A stretch of 64,000 nt of DNA from Pseudomonas luteola NBRC 103146 (GCF_002091675.1 NZ_BDAE01000023.1:1-64000), one strand, 5' to 3'. Counted from the stretch's first letter, positions 23,759-36,003 are shown. A program made the numbers and translations. Notes: generated from the sequence alone by a model not told the origin.

Positions 23759-24750
23759 GTTGGTTAACCCCTTCCGTCATCGCCATTATCCTGGCCGTCG
23801 TGAAGGCCATCGTGATCCTGTTGGCCGTCGTTATCTGCGGCGCGCTGCTTAGCTGGGTCGAGCGCCGTCTGCTTGGCCTTTGGCAGGATCGTCACGGGCC
23901 AAACCGTGTCGGTCCTTTCGGTGCCTTCCAGCTGGGCGCCGACATGATCAAGATGTTCTTCAAGGAAGACTGGACGCCACCGTTCGCGGACAAGACGACG
24001 TTCATGCTGGCACCCGTCATTGCGATGAGCGCCTTGCTGATCGCGTTTGCCGTGGTACCGATCACACCTACCTGGGGTGTGGCGGACCTGAACATTGGTC
24101 TTCTGTTCTTCTTTGCGATGGCTGGCCTTGCAGTCTATGCAGTGCTGTTCGCAGGCTGGTCTAGCAACAATAAGTTCGCCTTGCTGGGTAGCATGCGCGC
24201 TTCAGCCCAAACCGTCTCCTACGAGGTGTTCATGGGGCTTTCGCTCATGGGCGTCGTCGCGGTGACCGGCTCTTTCAACATGCGAGATATTGTTGAAGCG
24301 CAGCATCAGGGCTTGTGGTTCATCATCCCTCAGTTTTTCGGCTTTTGTACCTTCCTGATCGCAGGCGTTGCGGTGACTCACCGCCACCCCTTTGACCAGC
24401 CGGAGGCAGAACAGGAGCTGGCAGATGGTTACCACGTTGAATATGCCGGCATGAAGTGGGGCATGTTCTTCGTAGGCGAATACATTGGCATCGTGCTGGT
24501 GTCTGCCCTGCTCGTCACGCTGTTCTTTGGTGGCTGGCATGGTCCGCTGTTGCCACCCTTCATCTGGTTCGCCCTGAAGACTGCATTCTTCATCATGCTG
24601 TTCATTTTGCTGCGTGCGTCTATCCCACGTCCGCGCTATGACCAGGTGATGGCGTTCAGCTGGAAGGTGTGTCTGCCGCTGACCCTGATCAATCTGCTCG
24701 TTACCGGTGCGGTGGTTTTGTATAACGCCACCCCGGCCGTGGTTCACTGA
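23755..24750 (+). CDS. nuoH: NADH-quinone oxidoreductase subunit H
   Basis: A 331-residue membrane subunit with eight helices that joins the quinone site to the proton channels. Conserved cytoplasmic loops include [21 protein letters not shown], split by signature residues, and [19 protein letters not shown] with its glutamates. Its ATG overlaps the nuoG stop. nuoI starts 11 bp downstream. Confidence 0.97.
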   Translation: MSWLTPSVIAIILAVVKAIVILLAVVICGALLSWVERRLLGLWQDRHGPNRVGPFGAFQLGADMIKMFFKEDWTPPFADKTTFMLAPVIAMSALLIAFAVVPITPTWGVADLNIGLLFFFAMAGLAVYAVLFAGWSSNNKFALLGSMRASAQTVSYEVFMGLSLMGVVAVTGSFNMRDIVEAQHQGLWFIIPQFFGFCTFLIAGVAVTHRHPFDQPEAEQELADGYHVEYAGMKWGMFFVGEYIGIVLVSALLVTLFFGGWHGPLLPPFIWFALKTAFFIMLFILLRASIPRPRYDQVMAFSWKVCLPLTLINLLVTGAVVLYNATPAVVH

Positions 24751-24761
24751 GGAGAGCCGCC

Positions 24762-25310
24762 ATGTTCAAAGAAATAGTCAATGTCGTGCATGGCACATGG
24801 ACTCAGCTACGAAGCGTGCTGATGATCTTTTCCCATGCCTTTAGAAAGCGCGACACCCTGCAGTACCCCGAGGAGCCGGTTTATCTGCCGCCTCGTTATC
24901 GAGGCCGGATTGTCCTGACCCGTGATCCCGATGGGCAGGAGCGCTGCGTGGCGTGCAACCTGTGTGCGGTAGCGTGCCCGGTAGGCTGTATTTCCCTGCA
25001 GAAAACCGAAGCAGAAGACGGTCGCTGGTATCCGGAGTTCTTCCGTATCAACTTCTCCCGCTGCATTTTCTGCGGCATGTGTGAAGAGGCTTGTCCTACC
25101 ACCGCTATCCAGCTGACACCGGACTTTGAGATGTGCGAGTACGAGCGTCAGAACCTGGTGTACGAGAAGGAGCATCTGCTCATCTCCGGACCCGGCAAGT
25201 ACCCGGACTACAACTTCTATCGCGTCGCCGGTATGTCCATTGCGGGCAAACCTAAGGGTGCTGCGAAGAACGAGGCCGAGCCAATCAACGTCAAGAGCCT
25301 GCTGCCGTAA
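24762..25310 (+). CDS. nuoI: NADH-quinone oxidoreductase subunit I
   Basis: A 182-residue peripheral-arm subunit with two 4Fe-4S clusters (N6a, N6b). The ferredoxin motifs are [15 protein letters not shown] and [16 protein letters not shown] long N-terminal amphipathic helix contacts the membrane arm. nuoJ follows after 10 bp. Confidence 0.97.
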   Translation: MFKEIVNVVHGTWTQLRSVLMIFSHAFRKRDTLQYPEEPVYLPPRYRGRIVLTRDPDGQERCVACNLCAVACPVGCISLQKTEAEDGRWYPEFFRINFSRCIFCGMCEEACPTTAIQLTPDFEMCEYERQNLVYEKEHLLISGPGKYPDYNFYRVAGMSIAGKPKGAAKNEAEPINVKSLLP

Positions 25311-25320
25311 GGACGGAAAG

Positions 25321-25833
25321 ATGGAATTTGCTTTCTATTTCGCTGCCGGTGTCGCCGTACTGGCCACGTTCAGGGTGATTACCAACCGTAATCCGGTACA
25401 TGCCCTGCTCTACCTCATCATCTCGCTGCTAGCGGTCTCGATGACCTTCTTCAGCCTTGGCGCTCCATTCGCCGGTGCGCTTGAGGTCATCGTATACGCT
25501 GGCGCCATCATGGTGCTGTTCGTATTCGTCGTGATGATGCTCAACCTCGGCCCTGCCGTGGTTGAGCAGGAACGCAAGTGGTTAACGCCTGGCATCTGGG
25601 TTGGCCCTTCGATTCTTTCCATCGCGTTGCTGGTCGAGTTGCTGCTGGTGCTGGGCAGAATGCCCGGCGGTGCAAGTATCGGTCATACCACGGTTGATGC
25701 AAAAGCGGTTGGTATCAGCCTGTTCGGCCCCTATCTGCTAGCGGTCGAACTGGCGTCGATGCTGCTCCTGGCTGCGCTGGTTGCGGCCTATCACCTAGGC
25801 CGGCAACAAGACGTCAAAGGCGTCGGCGAGTAA
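25321..25833 (+). CDS. nuoJ: NADH-quinone oxidoreductase subunit J
   Basis: A 170-residue subunit with five membrane helices. The start [17 protein letters not shown] is family-like and is preceded by a GGAAAG Shine-Dalgarno-like tract. [21 protein letters not shown] is the conserved helix. An open frame extends further upstream inside nuoI but is not part of the gene. Confidence 0.96.
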   Translation: MEFAFYFAAGVAVLATFRVITNRNPVHALLYLIISLLAVSMTFFSLGAPFAGALEVIVYAGAIMVLFVFVVMMLNLGPAVVEQERKWLTPGIWVGPSILSIALLVELLLVLGRMPGGASIGHTTVDAKAVGISLFGPYLLAVELASMLLLAALVAAYHLGRQQDVKGVGE

Positions 25834-25852
25834 CTCGTTAAGGAATGGACCT

Positions 25853-26161
25853 ATGAATGCGATACCTCTGGAACATGGTCTGGCACTTGCCGGCGCGTTG
25901 TTCGCCCTGGGTCTGGTTGGCCTGATGGTACGGCGCAACATCCTGTTCATATTGATGAGTCTGGAAATCATGATGAATGCTTCCGCCCTGGCTTTTGTGG
26001 TCGGTGGCAGCCGTTGGGGGCAACCGGATGGTCAGGTGATGTTCATTCTGGTACTGAGCCTTGCTGCTGCCGAGGCGAGTATTGGCCTGGCGATCCTGCT
26101 GCAACTGTATCGCCGTTTCCAAACCCTCGATGTCGATGCTGCCAGCGAGATGCGCGGATGA
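25853..26161 (+). CDS. nuoK: NADH-quinone oxidoreductase subunit K
   Basis: A 102-residue subunit with three membrane helices, homologous to MrpC antiporter proteins. The glutamates in [10 protein letters not shown] and [10 protein letters not shown] belong to the proton path. Its stop overlaps the nuoL start (ATGA). Confidence 0.97.
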   Translation: MNAIPLEHGLALAGALFALGLVGLMVRRNILFILMSLEIMMNASALAFVVGGSRWGQPDGQVMFILVLSLAAAEASIGLAILLQLYRRFQTLDVDAASEMRG

Positions 26162-28005
26162 ACCTGTTACCTCTTACCTTCGTCTTTCCCCTTATCGGGT
26201 TTGTGCTGCTGGCGTTTTCCCGTAGCCGCTGGTCCGAAAACCTGTCTGCCCTGATTGGAGTAGGCTCGATCGGGCTATCTGCGCTTACAGCCGCCTTGGT
26301 TAGCTGGCAGTTCCTGTCCAGCCCGCCGCCTTCCGGCGCTGTCACCCAGGTGCTGTGGAACTGGATGACCGTTGATGGCTTTGCACCCAACATCGCGTTG
26401 TACCTGGATGGTCTCTCGGTAACCATGCTGTGTGTGGTCACCGGTGTAGGCTTTCTGATTCACCTGTTTGCCTCCTGGTACATGCGCGGTGAAGCAGGCT
26501 ATGCACGCTTTTTTGCCTATACCAACCTGTTCGTGGCAAGCATGTTGTTCCTGGTACTGGGCGATAACCTGCTCTTCCTCTACTTTGGTTGGGAAGGTGT
26601 AGGCCTGTGCAGTTACCTGCTGATCGGGTTCTACTACAGCGAGCGTGCCAACGGTAATGCAGCACTCAAGGCCTTTATCGTGACCCGCGTGGGTGACGTG
26701 TTCATGGCCTTCGGTCTGTTCATCCTGTTCATGACACTGGGCACGCTGGATATCCAGGAACTGCTGGCTCGTGCGCCAGATGTGTTCACGATGAACGATC
26801 CACTGCTGATGCTGGCTACGCTGATGCTGCTGGGTGGTGCGGTAGGTAAATCTGCCCAGCTGCCTTTGCAAACCTGGCTGGCCGATGCGATGGCAGGCCC
26901 GACCCCAGTATCGGCGCTGATCCACGCAGCGACCATGGTGACTGCCGGCGTATACCTGATCGCCCGTTGTCATGGATTGTTCGAGCTGACGCCTTCGATT
27001 TTGCATCTAGTGGGTATCGTGGGTGCGGTTACGCTGGTTCTGGCAGGCTTTGCAGCACTGGTACAGACCGACATCAAGCGTATCCTTGCTTACTCCACCA
27101 TGAGTCAGATCGGCTACATGTTCCTAGCCCTGGGTGTAGGCGCCTGGAGCGGTGCGATCTTCCACCTGATGACCCATGCGTTCTTCAAGGCGCTTCTGTT
27201 CCTTGCATCCGGCTCGGTCATCCTGGCCTGCCATCACGAGCAGAACATCTTCAAGATGGGCGGTCTGTGGAAAAAAATTCCGCTGGCCTATGCAAGCTTC
27301 CTGGTTGGTGGTTCAGCGCTGGCAGCGCTACCGCTGATTACGGCTGGCTTCTACTCAAAAGACGAGATCCTCTGGGAAGCCTTTGCCAGCGGTCATCAGA
27401 ATCTGCTGATTGCAGGCCTGGTAGGTGCCTTCCTGACCTCGATCTACACCTTCCGCCTGATCTTTATCGTGTTCCACGGTGAAGCCAAGACTGAGGCCCA
27501 TGGTGGTCATGGGATCGCACATCACTTGCCACTAATCGTACTGATCGTATTGTCCACCTTTATCGGCGCCTGGATCACACCACCGCTGTCGGGTGTACTG
27601 CCTCAGTCGGCTGGCCATGCAGGTGGCGAAGCCAAGCACAGTCTGGAAATTGCCTCAGGCGCCATTGCATTGGCCGGCATCCTGTTGGCGGCCCTGCTCT
27701 TCCTGGGCAAGCGTCGCTTTGTCAGTGCACTTGCCAAGAGTGCTCCGGGTCGATTCTTTGGTACCTGGTGGTATCACGCCTGGGGCTTCGACTGGCTCTA
27801 CAACTGGATCTTCGTGAAGCCTTACCTGGCGATTACCCGACTGCTGCGTAGCGATCCGATCGACAAGGCGATCCTGATTGTCCCGATCCTCGCGCGTGCC
27901 GGTAACCTCACGCTGAGCCTTACAGAGAACGGCCGCCTGCGTTGGTATGCTGCCTCCATCGTGGGTGGTGCAGTGCTGCTTCTGGCCGCACTGCTTCTGG
28001 CCTGA
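26158..28005 (+). CDS. nuoL: NADH-quinone oxidoreductase subunit L
   Basis: A 615-residue antiporter-like proton-pumping subunit at the far end of the membrane arm. Key elements are the glutamate in [19 protein letters not shown], the [29 protein letters not shown] helix (written in two parts in the protein) and the long C-terminal lateral helix region. The ATG at 26158 overlaps the nuoK stop; the longer upstream reading is out of frame with nuoK and not family-like. Confidence 0.97.
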   Translation: MNLLPLTFVFPLIGFVLLAFSRSRWSENLSALIGVGSIGLSALTAALVSWQFLSSPPPSGAVTQVLWNWMTVDGFAPNIALYLDGLSVTMLCVVTGVGFLIHLFASWYMRGEAGYARFFAYTNLFVASMLFLVLGDNLLFLYFGWEGVGLCSYLLIGFYYSERANGNAALKAFIVTRVGDVFMAFGLFILFMTLGTLDIQELLARAPDVFTMNDPLLMLATLMLLGGAVGKSAQLPLQTWLADAMAGPTPVSALIHAATMVTAGVYLIARCHGLFELTPSILHLVGIVGAVTLVLAGFAALVQTDIKRILAYSTMSQIGYMFLALGVGAWSGAIFHLMTHAFFKALLFLASGSVILACHHEQNIFKMGGLWKKIPLAYASFLVGGSALAALPLITAGFYSKDEILWEAFASGHQNLLIAGLVGAFLTSIYTFRLIFIVFHGEAKTEAHGGHGIAHHLPLIVLIVLSTFIGAWITPPLSGVLPQSAGHAGGEAKHSLEIASGAIALAGILLAALLFLGKRRFVSALAKSAPGRFFGTWWYHAWGFDWLYNWIFVKPYLAITRLLRSDPIDKAILIVPILARAGNLTLSLTENGRLRWYAASIVGGAVLLLAALLLA

Positions 28006-28035
28006 CTTGAATCTACGAAAGGAATTGAGCCCGTC

Positions 28036-29568
28036 ATGATTCTGCCTTGGCTAATCCTGATCCCCTTCATAGGCGGTCTGCTGTGCTGGCTGGGAGATCG
28101 CTCCGGCAATCTCCTGCCACGCTGGATTGCTTTATTAACCATGCTATTGGAGCTGGTGCTTGGCCTATGGGTCTGGTGGCACGGTGACTTCAGCTTGGCC
28201 CCCGCTCCGGGTAGCGAGCAGAACTGGACCGTTGAATTCCAGTATCCCTGGATTGAACGCTTTGGTATCAGCCTGCACTTCGCCATGGACGGCCTATCGC
28301 TGCTTATGGTGTTGCTGACTGGTCTGTTGGGTCTTTTGGCTGTTGTCTGCTCTTGGCGCGAGATCCAGAAGCATGTTGGCTTCTTCCACCTGAACCTGCT
28401 ATGGATTCTAGGTGGTGTGGTTGGTGTGTTCCTGGCTGTCGACCTGTTCCTGTTCTTCTTCTTCTGGGAGATGATGCTGGTGCCGATGTATTTCCTCATC
28501 GCACTCTGGGGTCATAGCTCCGCCGACGGCAAGAAGAGCCGAATTACCGCTGCTACCAAGTTCTTCATTTTCACCCAGGCCAGCGGCTTGATCATGCTGG
28601 TGGCCATCGTGGCCCTAGTGCTGGTGCACTACAGCGCAACTGGTGTGCTGACCTTTGAATATGAAGACCTGCTGAAAACGCAGATGGATCCAACGACTGA
28701 ATACCTGCTGATGCTGGGCTTCTTCATTGCCTTTGCCGTGAAGCTGCCTGCCGTGCCGGTTCACTCCTGGCTTCCCGATGCACACGCACAGGCACCAACA
28801 GCCGGTTCCGTAGACCTTGCCGGTATTCTATTGAAAACAGCCGCTTACGGTCTTCTGCGCTTTGCCGTACCGCTGTTTCCCAATGCCTCGGCCGAGTTTG
28901 CGCCCATTGCCATGTGGCTCGGGATCATCGGAATCTTCTACGGTGCGTTCCTGTCCTTCGCACAGACTGACATCAAGCGTCTTGTGGCCTACTCCAGCGT
29001 TTCGCACATGGGCTTCGTCTTAATCGGTATCTACTCCGGCAGCCAGCATGCACTGCAGGGTGTCGTGGTACAGATGATCGCCCATGGTCTTTCGGCAGCA
29101 GGCTTGTTCATTCTGTGCGGTCAGCTCTATGAGCGTCTGCATACACGCGACATGCGTGAGATGGGTGGACTCTGGGGTCGCCTCCCCTACCTGCCGGCCC
29201 TCAGCCTGTTCTTCGCTTCGGCGTCTCTGGGCCTGCCGGGTACCGGTAACTTCGTAGGCGAGTTCCTGATTCTAATGGGTGCGTTCCCAATGGTGCCGCT
29301 GACCGTTGTGATAGCTACATTCGGTCTGGTTGCGGCTTCGGTGTACTCATTGATCATGATCCACCGTGCGTACTTCGGTCCTGCGAAGTCTGAAGGGGAA
29401 TTGCCGGGGCTCAATGCACGCGAGCTGTCCATGGTACTGCTTCTGGTCGGTCTGCTGATCCTCCTGGGTGTTTATCCGCAGCCCATTCTGGATACGTCGG
29501 CAGCCAGCATGAGTGGTGTACACCAGTGGCTGGGTACAGCTTTCTCTTCCATTGTTTCTGCCCGGTAG
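28036..29568 (+). CDS. nuoM: NADH-quinone oxidoreductase subunit M
   Basis: A 510-residue antiporter-like proton-pumping subunit with 14 helices. Conserved are [37 protein letters not shown] and [27 protein letters not shown] precedes the ATG at a somewhat long distance. nuoN begins 7 bp after its stop. Confidence 0.97.
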   Translation: MILPWLILIPFIGGLLCWLGDRSGNLLPRWIALLTMLLELVLGLWVWWHGDFSLAPAPGSEQNWTVEFQYPWIERFGISLHFAMDGLSLLMVLLTGLLGLLAVVCSWREIQKHVGFFHLNLLWILGGVVGVFLAVDLFLFFFFWEMMLVPMYFLIALWGHSSADGKKSRITAATKFFIFTQASGLIMLVAIVALVLVHYSATGVLTFEYEDLLKTQMDPTTEYLLMLGFFIAFAVKLPAVPVHSWLPDAHAQAPTAGSVDLAGILLKTAAYGLLRFAVPLFPNASAEFAPIAMWLGIIGIFYGAFLSFAQTDIKRLVAYSSVSHMGFVLIGIYSGSQHALQGVVVQMIAHGLSAAGLFILCGQLYERLHTRDMREMGGLWGRLPYLPALSLFFASASLGLPGTGNFVGEFLILMGAFPMVPLTVVIATFGLVAASVYSLIMIHRAYFGPAKSEGELPGLNARELSMVLLLVGLLILLGVYPQPILDTSAASMSGVHQWLGTAFSSIVSAR

Positions 29569-29575
29569 TAGCGCC

Positions 29576-31027
29576 ATGACCTTTACAACGGAACATCTCA
29601 TCGCACTTCTGCCGCTCCTCATCACCGGTCTGACCGCCGTCGTGGTGATGCTGGCGATAGCCTGGCGGCGCAACCACACCGTGATTCCGACACTGTCGGT
29701 AATCGGATTGAACCTGGCCCTGCTGTCCATTGTGTACTCGATGCGGGTCGTCGATATCGACGTCACCAGCCTCATGCGCATGGATGGCTACACCTACTTC
29801 TATACCGCACTGATCCTGATTACCACGTTGGCATGCATGACGCTGTCGCATGCTTACATGGAGGGATACTCCAGCAACCGTGAGGAGCTTTACCTACTGC
29901 TTTTACTGTCCTGTACGGGCGGTATCGTGTTGGTAAGCTCGCAGCATCTGGCTTCGCTGTTCATTGGCCTCGAGCTGCTGTCCGTACCGGTGTATGGCCT
30001 GGTGGCCTATTCCTACTTCAATCGCCGCTCCCTTGAGGCTGGCATGAAGTATCTGGTGCTATCTGCTGCCGGCTCGGCCATTCTGCTGTTTGGCATGGCC
30101 CTGCTGTATGCACAGTCCGGCACCCTGAGCTTTAGCGGAATCGGTGCGCAGCTGACTCAGCAAGCCTCGGCCGGCCTGCTGCTGGAACTCGGTATCGGCA
30201 TGATGATCGTAGGTCTGGGCTTCAAACTGTCGCTGGTACCCTTCCATTTGTGGACGCCAGATGTCTATGAAGGCGCACCGGCACCGGTGGGCGCTTATCT
30301 GGCTACTGCGAGCAAGGTTGCCGTTTTCGCTGTCGTGGTTCGTCTGTTCCAGACCATGCCCGCTGCGCTGAACGATACATGGCTGCATAACCTGATCGCT
30401 TTCATCGCCATCATCTCCATTCTGGTCGGCAACCTCTTGGCCCTGATGCAAAGCAACCTCAAGCGTCTGCTGGGCTACTCTTCCATCTCACACTTTGGAT
30501 ACCTGCTCGTAGCCCTCGCTGCCAGCAATGGTATTGCGGTAGAGGCGATTGGGGTGTACTTGGCGACTTATGTCGTTACCAGCCTGGGAGCCTTTGGCGT
30601 GATCGTGCTTATGTCCAGCCCAAGCAATGGCACACGTGATGCCGATGCGCTGTTTGAGTACCGCGGACTGTTCTGGAGACGCCCGTATCTGACCGCCGTT
30701 CTAACAGTGATGATGCTGTCGCTTGCAGGTATTCCGCTGACGGCGGGCTTTATCGGCAAGTTCTACATTATTACGGTGGGTGTCGAGTCCCATCTGTGGT
30801 GGCAGACCGCGGCGGTCGTTATTGGTAGCGCCATCGGCCTGTTCTATTACCTGCGTGTCATGGTAACGATGTATCTGGTACAACCAGGTCTGAGCCGTCA
30901 CGATGCACCCATGAACTGGGGTGAGCGTGCCGGCGGTATCATGCTTATCGCCATTGCAGCCCTGACGCTGCTGTTGGGTGTTTACCCGCAGCCCTTGTTG
31001 CAAGTGCTTCAACATACAGGCCTGTAA
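29576..31027 (+). CDS. nuoN: NADH-quinone oxidoreductase subunit N
   Basis: A 483-residue antiporter-like subunit and last gene of the operon. Signature segments are [36 protein letters not shown] and [19 protein letters not shown]. The ATG at 29576 starts the family-like N-terminus; an extension overlapping nuoM is rejected. A strong terminator follows. Confidence 0.97.
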   Translation: MTFTTEHLIALLPLLITGLTAVVVMLAIAWRRNHTVIPTLSVIGLNLALLSIVYSMRVVDIDVTSLMRMDGYTYFYTALILITTLACMTLSHAYMEGYSSNREELYLLLLLSCTGGIVLVSSQHLASLFIGLELLSVPVYGLVAYSYFNRRSLEAGMKYLVLSAAGSAILLFGMALLYAQSGTLSFSGIGAQLTQQASAGLLLELGIGMMIVGLGFKLSLVPFHLWTPDVYEGAPAPVGAYLATASKVAVFAVVVRLFQTMPAALNDTWLHNLIAFIAIISILVGNLLALMQSNLKRLLGYSSISHFGYLLVALAASNGIAVEAIGVYLATYVVTSLGAFGVIVLMSSPSNGTRDADALFEYRGLFWRRPYLTAVLTVMMLSLAGIPLTAGFIGKFYIITVGVESHLWWQTAAVVIGSAIGLFYYLRVMVTMYLVQPGLSRHDAPMNWGERAGGIMLIAIAALTLLLGVYPQPLLQVLQHTGL

Positions 31028-31038
31028 GGGTCTCTCAT

Positions 31039-31066
31039 AAAAAAGCCCCAGTGATGGGGCTTTTTT
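31039..31066. terminator. bidirectional terminator closing the nuo operon
   Basis: Six A plus GCCCC (31039-31049) pair with GGGGC plus six T (31056-31066) around a 6-base loop. It serves nuoN on the plus strand and the convergent transporter gene on the minus strand. Confidence 0.94.
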
Positions 31067-31080
31067 ATTGCCTGAACTTT

Positions 31081-32130
31081 TTATTCCTCTTCACGGTGCA
31101 TGAAGAGGTCCCATACCGACATGAAGAGCGCCGCCACCAATGGGCCAATGACGAACCCGTTGAGACCAAACAGTGCCATTCCGCCTAGTGTGGAAATCAG
31201 TACCACGTAGTCGGGTAGCTTGGTGTCCTTGCCTACCAAGATAGGGCGCAGAATGTTATCTACCAGGCCGATGACGATAACGCCGAACAGAATCAATACA
31301 ACCCCTTGCCATATCGAGCCTGTCAGCAGGAAGTAAACCGCAACCGGCCCCCAGATCAGCCCAGCGCCTACTGCCGGCAACAACGACAGGAACGCCATTA
31401 TTACGCCCCAGAGAACAGCAGCCTCAACACCGAGTACTCCCAGGATAAATCCACCCAACGCACCCTGAACAACGGCCACGATAATGTTGCCTTTGACAGT
31501 GGCCCGGATAACGGCCGTGAACTTGCGTAGCAGGCTGCGCTTGTGAATCTCGCTCAAGGGAATGGCTTTGCGGATCAGCCCTACGAGGTATTGCCCGTCT
31601 CGAAGCAGGAAAAACAGCAGGTACAGCATGATGCCAAAGCTGATGACTAACTGAAACGTCCCCTGCCCTACCAACAAGGCCCTGCTTGCCAATGCCTGAC
31701 TACCTTGGGCAACGCTTTGCGTCAGGCGCTCGCGAATACTTTCTGGGTCAGTGATATCGAATCGGTGCAGTACACTTTTGATACCGTTCGGTAGTGCCTG
31801 CCACATGTGTTGAAAATATTCGCCGAAATTCAGCTGGCCGCTGTTGATTCGCTGATACAGCGCACTGCCTTCCTGAACAAGAGAAATACTAATCGCTGTG
31901 ACCGGCAGAATCACGATGAGTAAACAAACACCCAAGCTGCTCAGCGCGGCAAGGTTTTTACGATTGTTGTAGCGCCTGAGAAACCAGCGCTGCATAGGGG
32001 CGAAAATAATCGCCAGGATCGCTCCCCAAAATACCGCGCCGTAATAGGGCAACAGAATCCAGGCAAATGCGATCGAGACAATAATCAGAAGAAAGATAAA
32101 TGTTCTATTTTCAAGTCGCGTGCTTTTCAT
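31081..32130 (-). CDS. AI-2E family (PerM/UPF0118) membrane transporter
   Basis: A 349-residue inner-membrane protein of the AI-2E transporter family. About eight helices are visible: two at the N-terminus, one near residues 55-80, then a soluble stretch (about 90-145), and the C-terminal set. The conserved C-terminal segment VDNILRPILVGKDTKLPDYVVLISTLGG is present in parts. Members move diverse substrates, including AI-2, sodium or indole; the substrate cannot be read here. The ATG at 32130 is preferred because TTTGGA lies about 6 bases upstream; 32148 is the alternative. Confidence 0.88.
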   Translation of the reverse strand: MKSTRLENRTFIFLLIIVSIAFAWILLPYYGAVFWGAILAIIFAPMQRWFLRRYNNRKNLAALSSLGVCLLIVILPVTAISISLVQEGSALYQRINSGQLNFGEYFQHMWQALPNGIKSVLHRFDITDPESIRERLTQSVAQGSQALASRALLVGQGTFQLVISFGIMLYLLFFLLRDGQYLVGLIRKAIPLSEIHKRSLLRKFTAVIRATVKGNIIVAVVQGALGGFILGVLGVEAAVLWGVIMAFLSLLPAVGAGLIWGPVAVYFLLTGSIWQGVVLILFGVIVIGLVDNILRPILVGKDTKLPDYVVLISTLGGMALFGLNGFVIGPLVAALFMSVWDLFMHREEE

Positions 32131-32200
32131 CAGGGTTCCAAAGTCCATTCAAGAGCAACGAGCGTCGCTTTTGGTTAGAACACTGGATACCACGCACTTG

Positions 32201-32231
32201 TTCCTGAGGGCTCAGCCAGAGCCCTCAGGAA
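32201..32231. other. 13-bp perfect hairpin between chemoreceptor and transporter genes
   Basis: TTCCTGAGGGCTC (32201-32213) pairs perfectly with 32219-32231 around a 5-base loop. It begins 8 bp after the chemoreceptor stop on the minus strand. There is no T-run on either side, so it is either a weak terminator or an mRNA 3'-end stabiliser. Confidence 0.7.
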
Positions 32232-32238
32232 TGTCGAT

Positions 32239-33912
32239 TTAAACGCGGAACTGCTTGACTAGGCCGTGGAGGCGATCCCCTAGCGAGACTAGCCCCTGGG
32301 TAGTGGTCGCACTCTGCTCAGCCCCTGCCGTCATGGTTTCAACCGCGCCAGCAATCTCGTGGACGCTACGGTTGATTTCCTCGGAGACCGCCGTCTGCTC
32401 TTCGGCTGCACTGGCTATCTGGGCGTTCATGGCATTAATCGTACCGATCAGCTGGCTGATGGTATCGAGCGAGGCGCCTGCCTGACTGGCCTGGACAGTC
32501 GTACTTTCACCTGCCGCACCAGAGCGACGCATCGACTCAACCGCCTTTTGCGTACCCTGTTGCAGGCGATCGATCATTCCCTGGATCTCCTGGGTACTCT
32601 GCTGAGTACGGCTTGCCAGGGCACGAACTTCGTCGGCCACGACCGCAAAACCACGACCCGCCTCACCAGCCCGAGCCGCCTCGATAGCAGCGTTCAAGGC
32701 CAGCAGGTTGGTTTGCTCGGCAATGGAACGGATAACATCCAGTACGCTGACAATAGACTGTACGTCCTGCTGCAGACTGTCGAGCGACATGCCGCTGTCA
32801 CGCACTTCATCGACCAGAGAATGGATGCCTGCCACACTACCCTCAACCACACGCTTGGCTACACGCCCTTGCTCATCGGTCTCACGGGCAGCTTCTGCCG
32901 CTTGCTGGGCACTTTGCGCTACTTCATGAGCCGCTGCGGACATCTCGTTGATAGCCGTGGCAACCTGATCGGTTTCGCTACGCTGGCGCTGCATGGCCTG
33001 CTCGGTACGACGAGCCTGGGCAGCCACCTCATCCAGCAAACCGGTGAGCTGCTGAGTGATGTCGATTACTTGCTGTACGGTTCCATGAATCTTGCCAACG
33101 AATCGATTGAACGAGCCAGCAAGCCGGCCCAACTCGTCGTTACTCTGCACCGGCAGTCGACGTGTCAGATCGCCTTCGCCATCAGCAATGTCATCAAGGT
33201 TTGCACGCATGAGCTCAAGCGGACGCAACACTCGCATGGCAAATAGATGAGCCGCAATGGCGATGATGACCAGCACTACTAGCGAGACGCCGATGATGGA
33301 GAACAGCTGAGTCAAGGTCTGCGCACGTACATCGGCCTCGATCTTGCCCAGCCGCTCCTCAACGCCATCCAGGTTGATGGCAGAGCCCAGGACCATGTCC
33401 CACTTGGGCAGGTACTCGGTATAGCTCAACTTGGGAACCAAGGTAGTTTTGCCAGGCAATGTAGAGGAATAGCGGACATAATGAGTGCCATCCTTGCCTG
33501 CCCGGACCAGTTCCTGGTTCAGGTAAACGCCGTTCGGATCCTTGTTATCACGAAAGCTCTTGCCTATGCCTTCAGCGTCGTTTCCCTTGAAAAGGCGGAT
33601 GACATTTGAGTCATAGCCAAACATATAGCCATCTTTGCCATAGGTGATGCCAGATAAAATCCTGATTGCCTCGGCGCGGGCCGCCTGATCACCGTCGGCT
33701 GAAGCATCGTAGAGCGGCTTGACCGCTGTCAGGGCAACCTGCACGTAATTCTTCAGGGTTACGTTGCTTTGCTCCATCAAGCGATCACGCGTTGTCTGTA
33801 TATCGCGCTCGGCTTTATTGCTCAGCATCACATAGGAAATACCGCTGATGATCAGGGTAGTAATTACAACAGGTAGGAGCGCCAGCAGGAGCACCTTAGC
33901 TTTTAAACTCAT
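32239..33912 (-). CDS. methyl-accepting chemotaxis protein with single Cache sensor domain
   Basis: A 557-residue chemoreceptor. TM1 is about residues 6-28 and TM2 about 205-225. Between them lies a small Cache-type periplasmic domain ([33 protein letters not shown]). A HAMP domain follows, then the signalling domain with the tip [20 protein letters not shown] and FAVVADEVR. The C-terminus VKQFRV has no CheR-binding pentapeptide. The position downstream of nuo matches P. aeruginosa PA2652 (CtpM, malate), so an organic-acid ligand is a reasonable inference. The ATG at 33912 is chosen over the GTG one codon earlier because GAGG is 8 bases upstream. Confidence 0.94.
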   Translation of the reverse strand: MSLKAKVLLLALLPVVITTLIISGISYVMLSNKAERDIQTTRDRLMEQSNVTLKNYVQVALTAVKPLYDASADGDQAARAEAIRILSGITYGKDGYMFGYDSNVIRLFKGNDAEGIGKSFRDNKDPNGVYLNQELVRAGKDGTHYVRYSSTLPGKTTLVPKLSYTEYLPKWDMVLGSAINLDGVEERLGKIEADVRAQTLTQLFSIIGVSLVVLVIIAIAAHLFAMRVLRPLELMRANLDDIADGEGDLTRRLPVQSNDELGRLAGSFNRFVGKIHGTVQQVIDITQQLTGLLDEVAAQARRTEQAMQRQRSETDQVATAINEMSAAAHEVAQSAQQAAEAARETDEQGRVAKRVVEGSVAGIHSLVDEVRDSGMSLDSLQQDVQSIVSVLDVIRSIAEQTNLLALNAAIEAARAGEAGRGFAVVADEVRALASRTQQSTQEIQGMIDRLQQGTQKAVESMRRSGAAGESTTVQASQAGASLDTISQLIGTINAMNAQIASAAEEQTAVSEEINRSVHEIAGAVETMTAGAEQSATTTQGLVSLGDRLHGLVKQFRV

Positions 33913-34003
33913 CACTGAGACCTCTTAGGTTGTTATCTAAGTAGGTTTTCGGCCAAGCGAAACGAAAATGAAGGTCGATCGATAGTGCTCTATCCGTATG
34001 GTC

Positions 34004-35341
34004 TCAATCACCGGGAGCAGATCGGGAGGCTCGGAGCGGCAGCCGGACCAAAACTTTCAGCCCGCCCAGGGAACTGCTTTCCAGGCTGAGCGTACCTGCG
34101 CAACTGTCCACAATATCACGCGCAATACCAAGGCCCAAGCCATGTCCCATGACTCGCTCATCCAGACGCGCGCCTCGCTCGAGAATATCCTGCCTGGATT
34201 CAGGCGCGATACCTGGCCCATCATCATCAATACTGATCTCATAACAGGCATCTTTCTTCAGTACCGTCAGCTCTACCTGGCTGCTCGCCCATTTACAGGC
34301 GTTATCCAACAGCGTACCCAGCAATTCAAGCAGGTCTTCGCGATCCCAGGGCAGTTTCAAACCGGAAGGCACATGACAGGAGATCGTCAGGTCGTTGTCA
34401 TGGATCTGCTTGAGCATGGCGCAGAGCGAAGGCAATTCAGCCTCGCAGTCCAGATAGACGCCGGGAAGCTGGTCACCGGCCAGTCGAGCACGGCGCAGCT
34501 CCCGCTCAAGACGCTGCTGGATCTGCTCAAGCTGATCGCGCAGGATGCTCTGCAGTTCAGGATGCGCACTCAGTTCTTGCCGCTCCGCAAGACTTACCAG
34601 CACGGCCAGAGGCGTTTTTAGCGCATGCCCCAGATTACCGATGCCATGGCGGGCACGCTTGAGATTATCCTCGGTATGACGCAGCAGATGATTGATCTGC
34701 TCCACCAGCAGCTCAAGCTCTTGGGGAACCTGCGTATCCAGCTGGCTGCGCTGCCCCTGTTGCAGTTGAGCCACTTGTTGCCGGACCCGTTCAAGTGGCT
34801 TTAAGGCGCGCCTTACCGTAATCCGTTGTAGAAAAAGGATTACGATTAACGCAACCAGCCCAATACCGGCACCTATACGTAGCATTCGACTGAAACTGGT
34901 CAGGAGCGGGTTGTAATCCTGTGCAACGACAATGCTGAGCTTTTGCCCCAACCGCTGATAATCCGCGCGATAGACCAGGAGGCGCTGATCTTCGGGGCCA
35001 TTGACGAGATGTCCGGTCAGCCCTACGTGCGTAGGTCTCTCAAGCACATGATCCCATAGCGACCGGGAGCGCCAGCGAGGTTCTCCTATGTCGATCTCGA
35101 AATAACGCCCGGAAAATGGCCGTTGATAGGCGGGATTAAGGCGCTGCTCATCCAGCTGCAGCCCGTTTGGCCCCCGCGCAATAGCCACCAGGAGGTTTTC
35201 GCTCTCTGTCTGAAGTCCGCTTCCCAGATAATCCCGTAGCGCCGTATCAACCAGCCAGCGTGCGCCCAGTATCAATAAAAGTCCGGATATCAGCAGAGCG
35301 GAGGCCAAGCCAATGCCCAATCGCTGCTGAATGGACTTCAT
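34004..35341 (-). CDS. bqsS: sensor histidine kinase, BqsS-like
   Basis: A 445-residue inner-membrane kinase with TM1 (about 10-33), a periplasmic domain (about 34-154), TM2 (155-173), a HAMP linker and a kinase core. The phosphorylated His239 is in [12 protein letters not shown], typical of the PhoQ-like class. N, G1 and G2 boxes are [17 protein letters not shown] and [13 protein letters not shown]. It overlaps the regulator gene by 4 bp. Gene order and the TTAAG repeat upstream point to P. aeruginosa BqsS/CarS, which senses Fe(II) and Ca(II). The RExxE iron motif reported there is not visible in this periplasmic domain, so the signal may differ. Confidence 0.75.
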   Translation of the reverse strand: MKSIQQRLGIGLASALLISGLLLILGARWLVDTALRDYLGSGLQTESENLLVAIARGPNGLQLDEQRLNPAYQRPFSGRYFEIDIGEPRWRSRSLWDHVLERPTHVGLTGHLVNGPEDQRLLVYRADYQRLGQKLSIVVAQDYNPLLTSFSRMLRIGAGIGLVALIVILFLQRITVRRALKPLERVRQQVAQLQQGQRSQLDTQVPQELELLVEQINHLLRHTEDNLKRARHGIGNLGHALKTPLAVLVSLAERQELSAHPELQSILRDQLEQIQQRLERELRRARLAGDQLPGVYLDCEAELPSLCAMLKQIHDNDLTISCHVPSGLKLPWDREDLLELLGTLLDNACKWASSQVELTVLKKDACYEISIDDDGPGIAPESRQDILERGARLDERVMGHGLGLGIARDIVDSCAGTLSLESSSLGGLKVLVRLPLRASRSAPGD

Positions 35342-36003
35342 GCAGATTTCCCGAAGCGGTAGCCCTGTCCTCGCCGTGTCTCGATAATATCGCGCCCCAA
35401 TTTACGCCTGAGATGGTTCACGTGCACCTCGATGACGTTGGAGTCACGCTCGCTTTCACCGTCGTAGAGATGTTCACCCAAATGACTTTTGGACAGGATC
35501 TGCCCTGCATGCAACATGAAATACCGCAGCAGCCTGAACTCTGCGGCGGTCAGCTCGATGCTTTCATCCCCGCGATTAACACATTGCCGTGACTCATCCA
35601 GGCTCAGACCGGAAGCCTGCAATGTCGGCTGATTCACCAGCCCGCGGGCACGCCGCAATAATCCTTGAATCCGCAAGGAAAGCTCTTCAGGGTGGAACGG
35701 CTTGGTCAGGTAATCATCGGCGCCAGCCTTGAGCCCATCGATACGCTCGGCCCAACCACTGCGCGCCGTCAGAATCAGTACCGGCGTAGAAAGTCCCTGC
35801 GTGCGCCACTCTCTGAGCACATCCAGCCCAGAACGCCCCGGCAGTCCCAGATCAAGTACGATAAGGTCATAAGGTTCGACTGCCCCCTGGTATGCCGCAT
35901 CACGGCCATCAGCCAGCCAGTCTACGGCATAGCCTTGTCGTGTCAGGCTAGCCATTAACTCATCCGCCAGGGGAACACTGTCCTCTACCAACAACAGACG
36001 CAT
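35338..36003 (-). CDS. bqsR: OmpR-family response regulator, BqsR-like
   Basis: A 221-residue regulator. The receiver domain has Asp51 as phosphorylation site ([13 protein letters not shown]), an acidic pocket at VEDS and Lys in [12 protein letters not shown] winged-helix DNA-binding domain follows (about 125-221; [16 protein letters not shown]). OmpR-family dimers bind direct repeats about 11 bp apart, as found at 36674-36689 upstream of the PepSY genes. It starts at the last base of the PepSY gene's stop and overlaps the kinase gene, so all four genes are likely one transcript. Confidence 0.85.
   Translation of the reverse strand: MRLLLVEDSVPLADELMASLTRQGYAVDWLADGRDAAYQGAVEPYDLIVLDLGLPGRSGLDVLREWRTQGLSTPVLILTARSGWAERIDGLKAGADDYLTKPFHPEELSLRIQGLLRRARGLVNQPTLQASGLSLDESRQCVNRGDESIELTAAEFRLLRYFMLHAGQILSKSHLGEHLYDGESERDSNVIEVHVNHLRRKLGRDIIETRRGQGYRFGKSA

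Noticed and set aside
32359-33246. Plus-strand open frame antisense to the chemoreceptor (295 residues)
   Set aside because: Shadow of the conserved signalling domain; no ribosome-binding site or homology.
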